Assembly (NCBI RefSeq): GCF_018327705.1
Contig: NZ_BNEM01000001.1
Coordinates: forward strand, 3,038,001 to 3,102,000
Direction: 5' to 3'
Length of the DNA: 64,000 bases
Source: Catellatospora sp. TT07R-123
GTDB taxonomy: Bacteria > Actinomycetota > Actinomycetes > Mycobacteriales > Micromonosporaceae
The number at the start of each line of letters is the position of its first letter. The stretch's first letter is position 1. A model generated the notes under the pieces. It ran no database searches. It worked only from the letters and a program-made list of their open reading frames with translations, and was not told where the DNA came from. The position numbers and the translations under genes are program-made. Below are positions 17,562 through 26,235 of the stretch, piece after piece.

Positions 17562-18860
17562 CTAGTCGATCGTCCCGGCTTCGTACTGGAAGCCCGCGTT
17601 GCGGGGGTCGGCGAACAGCTCGCGCAGGGTCGGGTTGAGCGCCACCACGTCGATCCGGTCGGTGAACCAGGCGGCCAGCTCGGTGAGGCGGCGCTCGGCG
17701 GTGGCGGCGTCGGCGGTGTGCACGGTGACCTCGCCCATCCGGTAGAACGTGTTCGCGGCCGCGGCCTCGATCCGCTTGCCGACCGGCACGTAGAGGCGGG
17801 TGCGGGCGACGTCGGGCTGGGCCGCGATCTCGGCGGCGGTCGGGAAGCCGACGATGACGCCCGGCTTGAGCGGCAGGAACGTGGAGGCCACGACGCCCTC
17901 GCGGATGCGGGTCGGGATCTCCGGCAGCGGCTGGAGCAGCGCCAGCGGCCCGTATTCGCCGAGGTCGACGCCGTACTTGTAGCGGATCTGGTCGCGGATC
18001 GGGCCGCCGCCGCGGCGGGCGCCGCACTCGCTGAACACGACCCGGCCGTTCTCGGGCTGGTGGAACATCTCCAGGTGGAAGATGCCGTCGACCAGCCCCA
18101 GGGCCGCGATCGACTGCTCGATCAGGGGCCGGGCCAGGTCGAACGCCCACTTGTCGGCGGTCGGGTCGAAGCTGAACGTCTGCACGGGCGAGCGCTGCTG
18201 CACCGCGCTCAGGCACGGCTGGGCGTAGCGGCCCAGGGCCAGGAAGCGGATGTGGCCGTCGGACATGATGCCGTCGGCGAACCACTCGTCCCCGGGGACG
18301 AACTCCTCCAGCAGGAAGTTGCGCGCGCTGACCTTGCCGGCGCGGCACTGGGCGCTGATGCGGACCAGGTCGGCCTGGTTCTCGACCACGTACGTCGACT
18401 GGGTGGCCATGCCGGCGACGGGTTTGAGCACGCCGCGGGCGAAGGGCATGGTGAAGCCGTCGGGCAGCTCGCGGATGTCGTCGATGACGGCGTACCCGGT
18501 GACGGGCAGTCCGGCTTCGGCGATGCGCCGCTTCTGCAGCGACTTGTCGCGGAACAGTGCCACGGTCGGCGCGGGGACGGCGTTGGCTCCGAGCAGGGCG
18601 CCGAGCGCGGCGGCCGTCATCAGCTGCGGGTCGTCGAAGGCGTACACGGCGTCGAAGCTGCCCTCGCCGAACCCGGCGCGGTACAGGCCGTTGAGCGCCG
18701 AGTCGACGTTCTTCTGGTCGTCGACGAAGACCGTCCGCACCCGGTCGGGTATCGGGTCGCCCTGGTCCTTGTTGAGCGCTCCCATCAGGACCGTCACGTC
18801 GACCGTCGCAGGCAGACCCTCCAGCGCGGTCGGGTCGACGCCGATCATCAGCAGGCGCAT
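17562..18860 (-). CDS. ATP-grasp domain ligase
   Basis: 432 residues. ATP-grasp enzymes activate a carboxylate as acyl phosphate and join it to an amine or thiol. Seen: N-terminal Rossmann-like preATP domain (LLMIGVDPTALEGL), central lysine region RGVLKPVAGMATQSTYVV, the ATP lid FLLEEFVPGDEWFADGIM, and the metal/nucleotide residues in HLEMFHQPENGRVVFSECGARRGGG. Overall like the BacD/TabS/DdaF amino-acid ligase branch. The ATG at 18858-18860 has GGAGG upstream. In a cluster that makes Hpg but has no NRPS it is the best candidate for amide formation on Hpg (inference). Carboxylation of a small acid is the alternative. Confidence 0.85.
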   Translation of the reverse strand: MRLLMIGVDPTALEGLPATVDVTVLMGALNKDQGDPIPDRVRTVFVDDQKNVDSALNGLYRAGFGEGSFDAVYAFDDPQLMTAAALGALLGANAVPAPTVALFRDKSLQKRRIAEAGLPVTGYAVIDDIRELPDGFTMPFARGVLKPVAGMATQSTYVVENQADLVRISAQCRAGKVSARNFLLEEFVPGDEWFADGIMSDGHIRFLALGRYAQPCLSAVQQRSPVQTFSFDPTADKWAFDLARPLIEQSIAALGLVDGIFHLEMFHQPENGRVVFSECGARRGGGPIRDQIRYKYGVDLGEYGPLALLQPLPEIPTRIREGVVASTFLPLKPGVIVGFPTAAEIAAQPDVARTRLYVPVGKRIEAAAANTFYRMGEVTVHTADAATAERRLTELAAWFTDRIDVVALNPTLRELFADPRNAGFQYEAGTID

Positions 18861-19135
18861 GGCGCACGTCCTCCTCACCGGCCGTGATCCGTGATCGTGG
18901 ATCATCGGCGGGCCGTATCGATCGCCACCGTATCGACGGCGACGCCCCGTGTCCAGGGCGGCACCGTCCGCAGGCGATACGCCCCGGCGGGCCGCAAAAG
19001 TCCACAATGCAGGAACACGCGCGGTTGAACGCGGCAGCGGGATGGATCGACTTCGCTGCCGATAAGGCTATGGTCGGTAACCGCCACGACGCGGCACCAT
19101 GCCTTGCGTAGCGTCGATTCACCCGGAGGAGCACC
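18861..19135. promoter_or_regulatory. Divergent control region ATP-grasp / MFS
   Basis: 275 bp with no gene. On the plus strand TAGCGT (19109-19114) precedes GGAGGAG and the GTG at 19136, without a convincing -35. The segment carries imperfect GATCGTGGA / TCCACAATGC motifs (18894 and 19004), related to the hairpin at 55251-55320. Confidence 0.35.
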
Positions 19136-20725
19136 GTGGGCCTCTCGTCAGCGCCGACCCCGTATCGGCGCCGTGTCGCCATACCCGGACTCGTCGTCGC
19201 CGAGGCGATCTCGATCATCGGCGGCCGGATGTCGTTCCTGGCCATCCCCTGGCTGGTGCTGGTCACCACCGGCAGCCCGATCAAGGTCGGCACCGTGGCG
19301 GGCGCCGAGGCGCTCGCGTACGTCCTCAGTGGCGTGCTCGCCGCGCCACTACAGGACCGGATCGGCTCCCGGCCGACGTCGATCCTGGCCGACCTGGCCA
19401 GCGCCGCCGCCGTCGGCGCGACCGCGCTGGCCGGCCAGCTCGGCTTCCCCGTGCTGATCGCCCTGGTCACCGCCACCGGCGCGCTGCGCGCCCAGGCGGA
19501 CCGGTCCAAGAACAACGTGCTCAAACCACTGATGGACGCCGCGGGCACCGACTTCACCCGGGTCTCGTCGGTCCGCGAGGGGGTGCTGCGCACCTCGGGC
19601 CTGATCGGCGCGTCGGTCGGCGGGGTCGCGATCGCGGCGCTCGGCGCGCGCGGGGCGATCTGGCTCGACGCGGCAAGTTTCCTGGTCGCGGCGCTGATGG
19701 TGTGGTTCTTCGTGCCCGATCCGGCCGCGCTGCCGGGCGCCAAGGAGGAACAGCCGCAGGCCGAGCCGTACTTCGCGGCGCTCAAGGGCGGGTTCGACTA
19801 CTACCGCTCCGAGCCGCTGCTGCGCGCGGTCACCAGCATGTTGTTCTTCACGAACCTGTTCAACCAGGCCAGCGCGGTGGTCTTCGTGCCGATGTGGGTG
19901 CTGACGGTGCTGCACTCGCCGGTGGCGCTGGGGTCGGTGGCGGCGGCGTACGCCATCGGGATGATCGTGGGAAGTGTCGTGTTCGCGACGCTCGCGCCGT
20001 ACCTGCCGCGCTACCGGGCGGTGGTGTTCGGCTACATGGTCGGCGGGGCGCCCCGGTTCCTGATCTTCGCGATCACGGACAACCTGACCGTGATCCTGAT
20101 CGTGACGTTCATCAGCGGCATCGTCATGTGCTCGCTCAATCCGACCATCGGCGCCGTCATCTACCAGCGCGTTCCCGGCCCGATGCTGGCCCGCGCGGGC
20201 GGGATCATCATCGCCATCTCGTACGCCGGGATCCCGCTGGGCGGCCTGGCCGGCGGCCTGATGGTGCAGGAGCTCGGCCTGATCAACGGCGTGCTGCTCA
20301 CCTCGGTGCTGTATTTCGCGGTGTCGCTGGCGCCGATCGTGCGGCACCGGGTCTGGCGCCAGCTCAACGACGCCGGGGCGCGCGGCCCGAAAACCGACGG
20401 CAGCGCGCTGCCCTGGGGGTATGCGCTGGGCCCGGCCGCCTTCGGCCCCCGGGTCACCCTGAGCTACGTCGACGGCCGGTGGTCGGTGCAGGCCCGCCAG
20501 GGCGGCCGGCGGCTGCTGCGCCCGCGCCCGGTCGCGCCGAAGGCGGCGATGCACGCGCTGGCGCAGCTCGACGTGGCGCCGGTGCACGAGGCCGTACGCG
20601 AGCTGGTGAACCGCGACCATGCCGCCGCCGAGCGCAGGGCTCTTCGCAAGCGGGCCGAACTCGATCGGATGGAATCGACGATGATGGAAATAGAGACGAC
20701 CTTGCGGGCCCCGCATCTGCCATAG
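19136..20725 (+). CDS. MFS exporter with C-terminal coiled-coil extension
   Basis: 529 residues, about 12 membrane helices (DHA3-like, EntS-type drug/metabolite exporter): VAEAISIIGGRMSFLAIPWLVLV at the N-terminus and conserved loop PLQDRIGSRP. The last ~110 residues leave the membrane and contain TLSYVDGRWSVQARQGGRRLL followed by a charged helix (NRDHAAAERRALRKRAELDRM). The same extension is found on the MFS protein at 36102, so the two are paralogues. The GTG start has GGAGGAG 6 nt upstream. Probable product exporter or resistance pump of the cluster. Confidence 0.88.
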   Translation: MGLSSAPTPYRRRVAIPGLVVAEAISIIGGRMSFLAIPWLVLVTTGSPIKVGTVAGAEALAYVLSGVLAAPLQDRIGSRPTSILADLASAAAVGATALAGQLGFPVLIALVTATGALRAQADRSKNNVLKPLMDAAGTDFTRVSSVREGVLRTSGLIGASVGGVAIAALGARGAIWLDAASFLVAALMVWFFVPDPAALPGAKEEQPQAEPYFAALKGGFDYYRSEPLLRAVTSMLFFTNLFNQASAVVFVPMWVLTVLHSPVALGSVAAAYAIGMIVGSVVFATLAPYLPRYRAVVFGYMVGGAPRFLIFAITDNLTVILIVTFISGIVMCSLNPTIGAVIYQRVPGPMLARAGGIIIAISYAGIPLGGLAGGLMVQELGLINGVLLTSVLYFAVSLAPIVRHRVWRQLNDAGARGPKTDGSALPWGYALGPAAFGPRVTLSYVDGRWSVQARQGGRRLLRPRPVAPKAAMHALAQLDVAPVHEAVRELVNRDHAAAERRALRKRAELDRMESTMMEIETTLRAPHLP

Positions 20726-20778
20726 AAAGTCCAAATTTTGCCTGGTCCAAACAGGAATCGTCTGATCTTGAACGACCA

Positions 20779-20807
20779 TTGCAAGTACGTCGATTCGCTT
20801 GTAGTCT
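20779..20807 (+). promoter_or_regulatory. Promoter of the ligase/carrier/ketosynthase operon
   Basis: TTGCAA (20779-20784), 17-nt spacer, TAGTCT (20802-20807), in an AT-richer 159-bp gap. It leaves a ~70-nt leader that includes TCACCGATCTTT (20855-20866), also present upstream of hmo. Confidence 0.5.
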
Positions 20808-20884
20808 CCGGATTCACCGAGGCCGGTTGGGGGCACCCGTCCACGGTTCGACAATCACCGATCTTTTGTGGCGGGGACTTCTCC

Positions 20885-22285
20885 ATGAGCAACAACGGCT
20901 GGGCCACCGGTGCACCCCTGACCGCCAGCGCGGACTGGGTCGACGAGATCCTTCTCGGCGGCGCGGACCGCGACGTCTGCCTCCACTTCGGCGCGCCGGT
21001 CGACCGGGCCGCGCTGCGCCACGCCGTGGCCGACCGCCAGGCCGCGCTGACCCGGCTCGGGCTGGCCCGCGGCGGCTCCGTCGCGCTCCAGCTCCCGCCT
21101 TCGCTGGCGTACGTGGCGAACCTGCTCGCCGCGTGGCGCATCGGCGCCCAGGTCGCGCTGCTGGACCATCGGCTGACCCCGTTCGAGACCGAGCGGGCCC
21201 TGGACCGGCTCGCCCCGCAGGTGCTGGTGAGCTACACCGGCACCGTCCCGGGCGGGCTGCGCGCCTTCTACGACATCGCCGACCTGGCCACCGCCCGCGA
21301 GACCGGGCGGCCCGCCGAGACCGGCCACGCGGTCATCCAGCTCAGCTCCGGGTCCACCGGCCCGTCCAAGGTCATCGCCCGCACCGCCGAGCAGCTCGTC
21401 GCCGAGGTCGACCGGTACACCCGCATCGACGGGGTGCCGCTGCCGGGCGAGCGCGTGGTGCTGCTGGCCTCGGTCGTGCACGTGCTGGGCCTGGTCGGCG
21501 GCCTGCTCTACTGCCTGCACGCGGGCACCGAGCTGGTGCTGCCGGAGCGGCTGACCGTCGACGCGATCCTCAAGGCCGTCGCCGCGGGCGAGGCCCCGAC
21601 CACCCTGCTGGGCGTGCCGTTCCACACCGAGCTGCTCGCCTCGGCGGTCGAGCCGCCGAAGCTGCCGCAGCTCAAGCGCATGACCACCGGCGGCGAGCTG
21701 GTGCGCGCCGAGGTGTCACAGCGGTTCGTGGACCGCTACGGGATCATCCTCGGCAACATGTACGGCATGACCGAGGTCGGGGTCATCGCCACCGACCTGT
21801 ACGGCGCCAACCGCCCCTCGCTCATGCCCGTGCCCGGCCTCGCCGTGCGCGAGCAGGACGGCCAGCTGCTGGTGTCCGCGCCCAGCTCTCCGTACATCGG
21901 CCTGGTCGACCCGACCCGCTGGGCCGACGGCTGGCTCAACACCAAGGACGCCGGGCAGGTCGACCCCGAGACCGGGCTGATCACGGTGCTGGGCCGGCTG
22001 GACTCGCAGGTCTCCGTGGGCGGCCTCAAGGTGGACCTGACCGAGGTCGAGCACACCCTGGCCGCGCTGCCCGGCGTCGAGGGCGCCGTCGTGATCTTCG
22101 ACCAGGGCATCGAGGCGTACGCCGTGGTGCCCGACCCTGAGGCCGCCGCGGCGCTGGAGGGCGAGCTGGCCAAGCGGCTGGCCCCGTTCAAGCGCCCCCG
22201 CGAGCTGCACATCGTCGCCCAGCTCCCCCGGACGGCGACCGGCAAGCTCGTCCGCGACCACACGGTGCTGCGCACCGCCGAGTGA
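20885..22285 (+). CDS. Adenylate-forming ligase (ANL superfamily), carrier-protein loading
   Basis: 466 residues. Activates a carboxylic acid as AMP ester and transfers it to a thiol. Seen: P-loop SSGSTGPSKVIA, A5 motif YGMTEVGV, KDAGQVDPETG (A7-like), hinge GRLDSQVSVGGLKVDLTEVE, and the catalytic Lys of A10 in RTATGKLVRD. Shorter than most acyl-CoA ligases (about 500-540), with a compact N-terminal domain. It heads an operon with two small carrier proteins, so loading an aryl or alkyl acid on one of them is likely. Start ATG 20885 (MSNNGWATG) follows GGCGGGG; an upstream frame to 20738 overlaps the promoter and is rejected. Confidence 0.87.
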   Translation: MSNNGWATGAPLTASADWVDEILLGGADRDVCLHFGAPVDRAALRHAVADRQAALTRLGLARGGSVALQLPPSLAYVANLLAAWRIGAQVALLDHRLTPFETERALDRLAPQVLVSYTGTVPGGLRAFYDIADLATARETGRPAETGHAVIQLSSGSTGPSKVIARTAEQLVAEVDRYTRIDGVPLPGERVVLLASVVHVLGLVGGLLYCLHAGTELVLPERLTVDAILKAVAAGEAPTTLLGVPFHTELLASAVEPPKLPQLKRMTTGGELVRAEVSQRFVDRYGIILGNMYGMTEVGVIATDLYGANRPSLMPVPGLAVREQDGQLLVSAPSSPYIGLVDPTRWADGWLNTKDAGQVDPETGLITVLGRLDSQVSVGGLKVDLTEVEHTLAALPGVEGAVVIFDQGIEAYAVVPDPEAAAALEGELAKRLAPFKRPRELHIVAQLPRTATGKLVRDHTVLRTAE

Positions 22286-22292
22286 CCTGCCC

Positions 22293-22312
22293 CGAGCGCG
22301 CGTCAGCGCTCG
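22293..22312 (+). terminator. Intra-operon hairpin
   Basis: CGAGCGC (22293-22299) and GCGCTCG (22306-22312) with a 6-nt loop, in the 82-bp gap between the ligase and the first carrier protein. It may act as an attenuator or a processing site that changes the ligase:carrier ratio. Confidence 0.4.
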
Positions 22313-22367
22313 ACATCACCGCCAGGACGAGTCCTCGCCGGGCCGTCCACAAGGGAAGGAAGATCCG

Positions 22368-22625
22368 ATGAGTGCCGAGGTACGCCAGTTCATCATCGCC
22401 GCGATCGCCGAGATGAACTACCCGGTCGACGACGTCGACGCCGACACCCCGCTCGGCTCCGCCGGGGTCGACCTGGAGTCGCTGGCAGTCGCCGAGCTCT
22501 CGGTGCGCGTCGAGGACACGTACGGCGTGAAGTTCAGCGACGAGGAGGCCGAGCAGATGGCGGCGATGACCGTCGGCGAGTTCGCCGACGCCATCATCGA
22601 GCGCGGCAACCTGGCGAGCGCGTAA
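22368..22625 (+). CDS. Acyl carrier protein (1)
   Basis: 85 residues, four-helix carrier protein. The phosphopantetheine Ser is Ser38 in GVDLESLAVAELSVRVEDTYG; the acidic helix 2 and the length are typical of type II ACPs. Good ribosome binding site (GGAAGGA). It overlaps the second carrier protein gene by TAATG. Carries acyl or aminoacyl intermediates for the ketosynthases downstream. Confidence 0.92.
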   Translation: MSAEVRQFIIAAIAEMNYPVDDVDADTPLGSAGVDLESLAVAELSVRVEDTYGVKFSDEEAEQMAAMTVGEFADAIIERGNLASA

Positions 22626-22867
22626 TGAGCGGGTCGGTGCCGGGCCGCGACGAGGTCATCGCGATGCTCGCCACGTACGGTGAGCGCTCGCCGGACCAGA
22701 TCCGCGAGCGCATCGACTCCCTCGAACTGGCCTGGCTGGTGCACCAGGTGGAGCAGCGCTACACGGTCAGCCTCGATCTGGAGGACGAGGCGCTGATGCG
22801 GATGACGTCGGTGACCGGTGCCGTCGAGGTGCTGACCGAGGTGTTCGCGGAGCAGGCCCGTGGCTGA
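22625..22867 (+). CDS. Acyl carrier protein (2), divergent
   Basis: 80 residues. Carrier-protein fold with Ser32 in RIDSLELAWLVHQVEQRY. It differs strongly from carrier protein 1 in sequence, so the two probably hold different substrates or meet different partners. Start and stop overlap both neighbours (22625, 22860-22867), so expression is tightly coupled. Confidence 0.88.
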   Translation: MSGSVPGRDEVIAMLATYGERSPDQIRERIDSLELAWLVHQVEQRYTVSLDLEDEALMRMTSVTGAVEVLTEVFAEQARG

Positions 22868-24011
22868 CCTGCCCGGCCGTGGCGACCGGCAGCCGGTGGT
22901 GCTCACCGGCCTGTCGGTGCTCAGCGCGTACGGCCGGGGTGCCGACGCGCTGCTGGCCGGGCTGACGGCGGGCCGGCCGGCGTTCGCGCCGGTGACCCGC
23001 TTCGACGTGTCGAACCGCCGGGTGGGAGTCGGTGCGCTGCTGCCCGGCGCGCCGGTCCTCTTTGACGAGCTGCTCGCCACCGTGGACGAGGCGTGCGCGG
23101 GCGCCGGGCTCGACCCGGCCGCCCGGGGCACCACCACGCTGCTGCTGGCGGTCCACGGCGACCCGACCGGGTCGCGGGTGAGCAGCCCCGACGTGACCGG
23201 GCACCGCACCGGCGCGTTCACCGCCGCGCTGGCCGACAAGGCGGGGCTGGCCCCGGGCGCGCGGACGTACACCAGCGCCTGTGTGGCGGCCAGCAGCGCC
23301 GTCGCCGACGCGGCCGCGCTGGTGGCCAACGGACTGGCCGAGCGGGTCGTGGCCGCCGCCGGCTACCTGGTCGACCCGGACCAGTTCGCGCTGTTCGACG
23401 CCGGGCGGGCACTGGCCGTCGACGGCGCCGTACGGCCGTTCAGCGCCGGGCGCAAGGGACTGCTGCTGGGCGACGGGGTCGCCGCGGTCGTGGTCGAGTC
23501 CGCGGCCGCCGCCGCCGAGCGCGGCGCCGAAGTGCTGGCCAGGCTGGCCGGCTGGGGGCGCGCGGGCGACGGGTACCACGTGGTGCAGCCGCGGCCCGAC
23601 GGCGCCGGGCTGGCCCGCGCGATCGGCGCGGCGCTGGCGCGGGCCGGGCTGTCCCCGGCCGACATCGGGTACGTCAACGCGCACGGCTCCGGCTCCGCGC
23701 AGAGCGACGCCGCCGAGGCGGCCGCGCTGGCGCTGGCGCTGGGCGAGCACGCGGCCACGGTGCCGGTGAGCTCGACGAAGTCGCTGCACGGGCAGGCGCT
23801 GGAGGCCTCGCCGCTGCTGGAGCTGGTCGCCACGGTGCTGTCGCTGCGCCACGGCGCGCTGCCGGTGAACGCGGGCTACCTCGGTCCCGACCCCGACTGC
23901 CCCCTGAACGTGATCACCGAGGGACCGCTGGAGCGCTCGCCGTCGTACGCGCTGAGCCTCAACGCCGCCTTCGGCGGCGCCAACACCGCGCTGCTGGTGG
24001 GTGCGCCGTGA
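22860..24011 (+). CDS. Beta-ketoacyl synthase (type II)
   Basis: 383 residues, thiolase fold. Active-site triad complete: Cys141 in YTSACVAASS, His275 in VNAHGSGSAQ, His310 in SSTKSLHGQALEAS. The C-terminus has NAAFGGANTALLVG. It is shorter than FabF (about 410) and closer to the ketosynthases of aryl-polyene/type II systems than to housekeeping FabF. It overlaps carrier protein 2 upstream and the Cys-less homologue downstream, which together may form a ketosynthase/chain-length-factor-like pair (inference). Confidence 0.9.
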   Translation: MADLPGRGDRQPVVLTGLSVLSAYGRGADALLAGLTAGRPAFAPVTRFDVSNRRVGVGALLPGAPVLFDELLATVDEACAGAGLDPAARGTTTLLLAVHGDPTGSRVSSPDVTGHRTGAFTAALADKAGLAPGARTYTSACVAASSAVADAAALVANGLAERVVAAAGYLVDPDQFALFDAGRALAVDGAVRPFSAGRKGLLLGDGVAAVVVESAAAAAERGAEVLARLAGWGRAGDGYHVVQPRPDGAGLARAIGAALARAGLSPADIGYVNAHGSGSAQSDAAEAAALALALGEHAATVPVSSTKSLHGQALEASPLLELVATVLSLRHGALPVNAGYLGPDPDCPLNVITEGPLERSPSYALSLNAAFGGANTALLVGAP

Positions 24012-24622
24012 CCACCCCCGAGACCACGGAGATCCTGCTCCCCCGCCAGCGCGTGCCGCAGGCGGCGCCGCGGCCGTCCGGGCTGGCCGAGCTCGTCGAG
24101 CTGGCGCGCGGGGCGTGGCCGGAGTCCGACGCCGACACCGAGCCGCCCGCGCTGGCCGGATTCGTGCTGTCCAGCTTCAGCCCGCTGGTCGCCGAGGCCG
24201 CCCGCCGCTGCCTGACCCGCGCGCACGGGCAGCCGCCCGCACCCGGCGGCCAGGCCACCGCCGTCATCATCTCGACCACCACCGGCGACGTCGCCACCGC
24301 GCTCAGCGTGGCCAGGGCGGTCGACACCGGCCAGCGGCTCGGCCCGCTGCTGTTCTTCCAGGCCGTCCCCAACGCGGTGGCCGGCTACGTCGCGGCGCGC
24401 TGGGAGCTGGGCGGGCCGGTGCTGTGCCTGAGCCCGGCCGGGCCCGGCGACGCGCTGGCCCTGGCCCTGGCCGAGGGCCTGTCCGCCGCGCGGCTGCTGC
24501 TGGCCGACGGCGACGCCGACGCGGCCCTGGTGATCGCGGCCGAGCAGGCCACAGACGACGGCGAGCGCGACCGCGCGCTGGCCGTGCTGGTGCGTACCGA
24601 AGTGAACGAAGGAGTCAACTGA
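24008..24622 (+). CDS. Ketosynthase N-terminal-like protein without active-site Cys
   Basis: 204 residues. Resembles the Ketoacyl-synt_2 family found in aryl-polyene and dialkylresorcinol clusters: LAGFVLSSFSPLVAEAARRC, STTTGDVATALSVARAV, FFQAVPNAVAGYVAARWELGGPVLCLSPAGPGDALALALAEGL. The nucleophile elbow lacks a usable Cys and the C-terminal catalytic histidines are missing, so it cannot condense by itself. Its ATG overlaps the ketosynthase stop by 4 bp, suggesting a 1:1 complex with it, like a chain-length factor. Family assignment is from pattern recognition. Confidence 0.72.
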   Translation: MTTPETTEILLPRQRVPQAAPRPSGLAELVELARGAWPESDADTEPPALAGFVLSSFSPLVAEAARRCLTRAHGQPPAPGGQATAVIISTTTGDVATALSVARAVDTGQRLGPLLFFQAVPNAVAGYVAARWELGGPVLCLSPAGPGDALALALAEGLSAARLLLADGDADAALVIAAEQATDDGERDRALAVLVRTEVNEGVN

Positions 24623-26235
24623 TGAGTTCGAACCTGCGGGCGATCCTGGCCGCCGACGCCGACCTGGGCGCCGGCAACGTCATCACCCGGCTGCTGGCGC
24701 ACGGCGCCGATCCGAACGGCCCAGGGCTCACCTTCGATGTCGACGTCGACGGGCACCCGGCCTGGCAGCCGCTGACCCTCGGACAGCTCGACGAACGCGT
24801 CGCGGCCCGCGCGGCCTGGCTGCACCAGCACGGCGTCGGCTGGCGCGACGTGATCGCGGTGTACGCCTCGACCTCGGCGGACGTGCTGCTGACCTTCCTG
24901 GCCTGCAACCGGATCGGCGCGATCCCGGCGCTGCTCAACGGCAACCTGAGCGGCGAGATCGCCACCGAGTACATCCGCCGCCTGCGCGCCACCGCCGTGC
25001 TCGTCGACGCGCCGCACGCGCAGCGCCTGGAGGGCCGCGACTTCGGCTCGCGCATCCTGGGCGACATCACGACCACCGGCAGCGGCGACCCGGCGCTGGC
25101 GCCCGAGCCGTACCGGCACCACAAGGACGACCCGATCTCGATCACGCACTCCTCCGGCACCACCGGCCTGCCCAAGGCGATCGTGCACTCGCACACCACG
25201 CTGTTCGAGGCGACCCGCCGCATCCGGCTGTCCGGGCCGCGCGCCCAGGGCACCGAGCGGGTCCTGTGCGCGCTGCCCTCGGCGCACACCGCGGGCATCC
25301 TCTCCATCAACCAGGCCCTGTGCAACCGTGCCGAGCTGGTGTTCCTGTCCTCGCAGCGCGGCGAGTACGTGCTCGACGCGATCGAGCGGTTCAAGCCGAC
25401 CGGCGTCTTCGGGTTCGCGGTGACCTGGGCCGACATGGCCCGCCACGACCTGACCAAGCGCGACATGGACTCGGTCGCGATCTGGTTCAACACCGGCGAC
25501 TGCGCGCACGAGGCGCACATCCGCCCGCTGGTCAACGTCGGCAGCCACAAGACGGTGACCCGCGAGGGCGTGACCACGGTGTCCGGCTCGATGTTCATCG
25601 ACGGCATCGGCTCGACCGAGATGGGCCACTCCGCGTTCCACATCACCCACCGCAAGGACACCGAGCGGTACGGCCGCTGCATCGGCCGCCCGCACGTCTT
25701 CGCCGACGTCGCGGTGCTCGACGCCGAAGGCGAGCCGCTGCCCGCGGGCGTGGTCGGCCACCTGGGCCTGAAGTCCCCGACGGTCATGCTGGGCTGCTGG
25801 AACGACTCGATCACCACGTTCCGCACCCGCCAGCGCGGCTACTACCTCACGGGCGACCTGGTCTTCTACGGCGAGGACGGCTACTACTACCACGTCGACC
25901 GGGCGGTGGACTCGGTCGTGCTCGACAGCGGGCACTGGCTGCACACGTCGTACACGGAGGAGAAGATCCTCGCGACCTGCCCGGACGTGCTCGACTGCAC
26001 CGTGGTCGCGGTGCGTGAGGCCGGGGTGGTCGTCACCGACGTCCTGCTGCTGCTGCGCGCCGACGCCGACGCGGGCGCCGACCGGACCGCGCAGATCACC
26101 GCCGCGCTGGGCGAGCACGCCGCGCCGACGCTGCGGAAGATCACCGCGGTGCACGACGACGACATCCCGACCGGCGCCACCGGCAAGGTGCGCAAGCTGG
26201 TGCTGCGTGAGCGCGCGCTGACGGGTGCCGCCTGA
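24622..26235 (+). CDS. Adenylate-forming ligase (acyl-CoA/ACP synthetase)
   Basis: 537 residues, ANL superfamily. P-loop ITHSSGTTGLPKAIVHSH, A5-like GIGSTEMGH, A7 YYLTGDLVFYGEDGYYYHVDR, and A10 Lys in TGATGKVRKL. Clearly different from the ligase at 20885 and from the paralogous pair at 37976 and 48643, so the locus has at least three specificities. The ATG overlaps the preceding stop (TGATG) and its own stop overlaps the next ketosynthase start. Substrate unknown; a hydroxyphenyl-derived or fatty acid is plausible. Confidence 0.88.
   Translation: MSSNLRAILAADADLGAGNVITRLLAHGADPNGPGLTFDVDVDGHPAWQPLTLGQLDERVAARAAWLHQHGVGWRDVIAVYASTSADVLLTFLACNRIGAIPALLNGNLSGEIATEYIRRLRATAVLVDAPHAQRLEGRDFGSRILGDITTTGSGDPALAPEPYRHHKDDPISITHSSGTTGLPKAIVHSHTTLFEATRRIRLSGPRAQGTERVLCALPSAHTAGILSINQALCNRAELVFLSSQRGEYVLDAIERFKPTGVFGFAVTWADMARHDLTKRDMDSVAIWFNTGDCAHEAHIRPLVNVGSHKTVTREGVTTVSGSMFIDGIGSTEMGHSAFHITHRKDTERYGRCIGRPHVFADVAVLDAEGEPLPAGVVGHLGLKSPTVMLGCWNDSITTFRTRQRGYYLTGDLVFYGEDGYYYHVDRAVDSVVLDSGHWLHTSYTEEKILATCPDVLDCTVVAVREAGVVVTDVLLLLRADADAGADRTAQITAALGEHAAPTLRKITAVHDDDIPTGATGKVRKLVLRERALTGAA

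Noticed and set aside
16594-19785. 1063-codon minus-strand frame across esterase, ATP-grasp and MFS genes
   Set aside because: Low-complexity Arg/Pro/Ala translation that overlaps genes with clear motifs and goes against the MFS gene; not coding apart from no recognised part.
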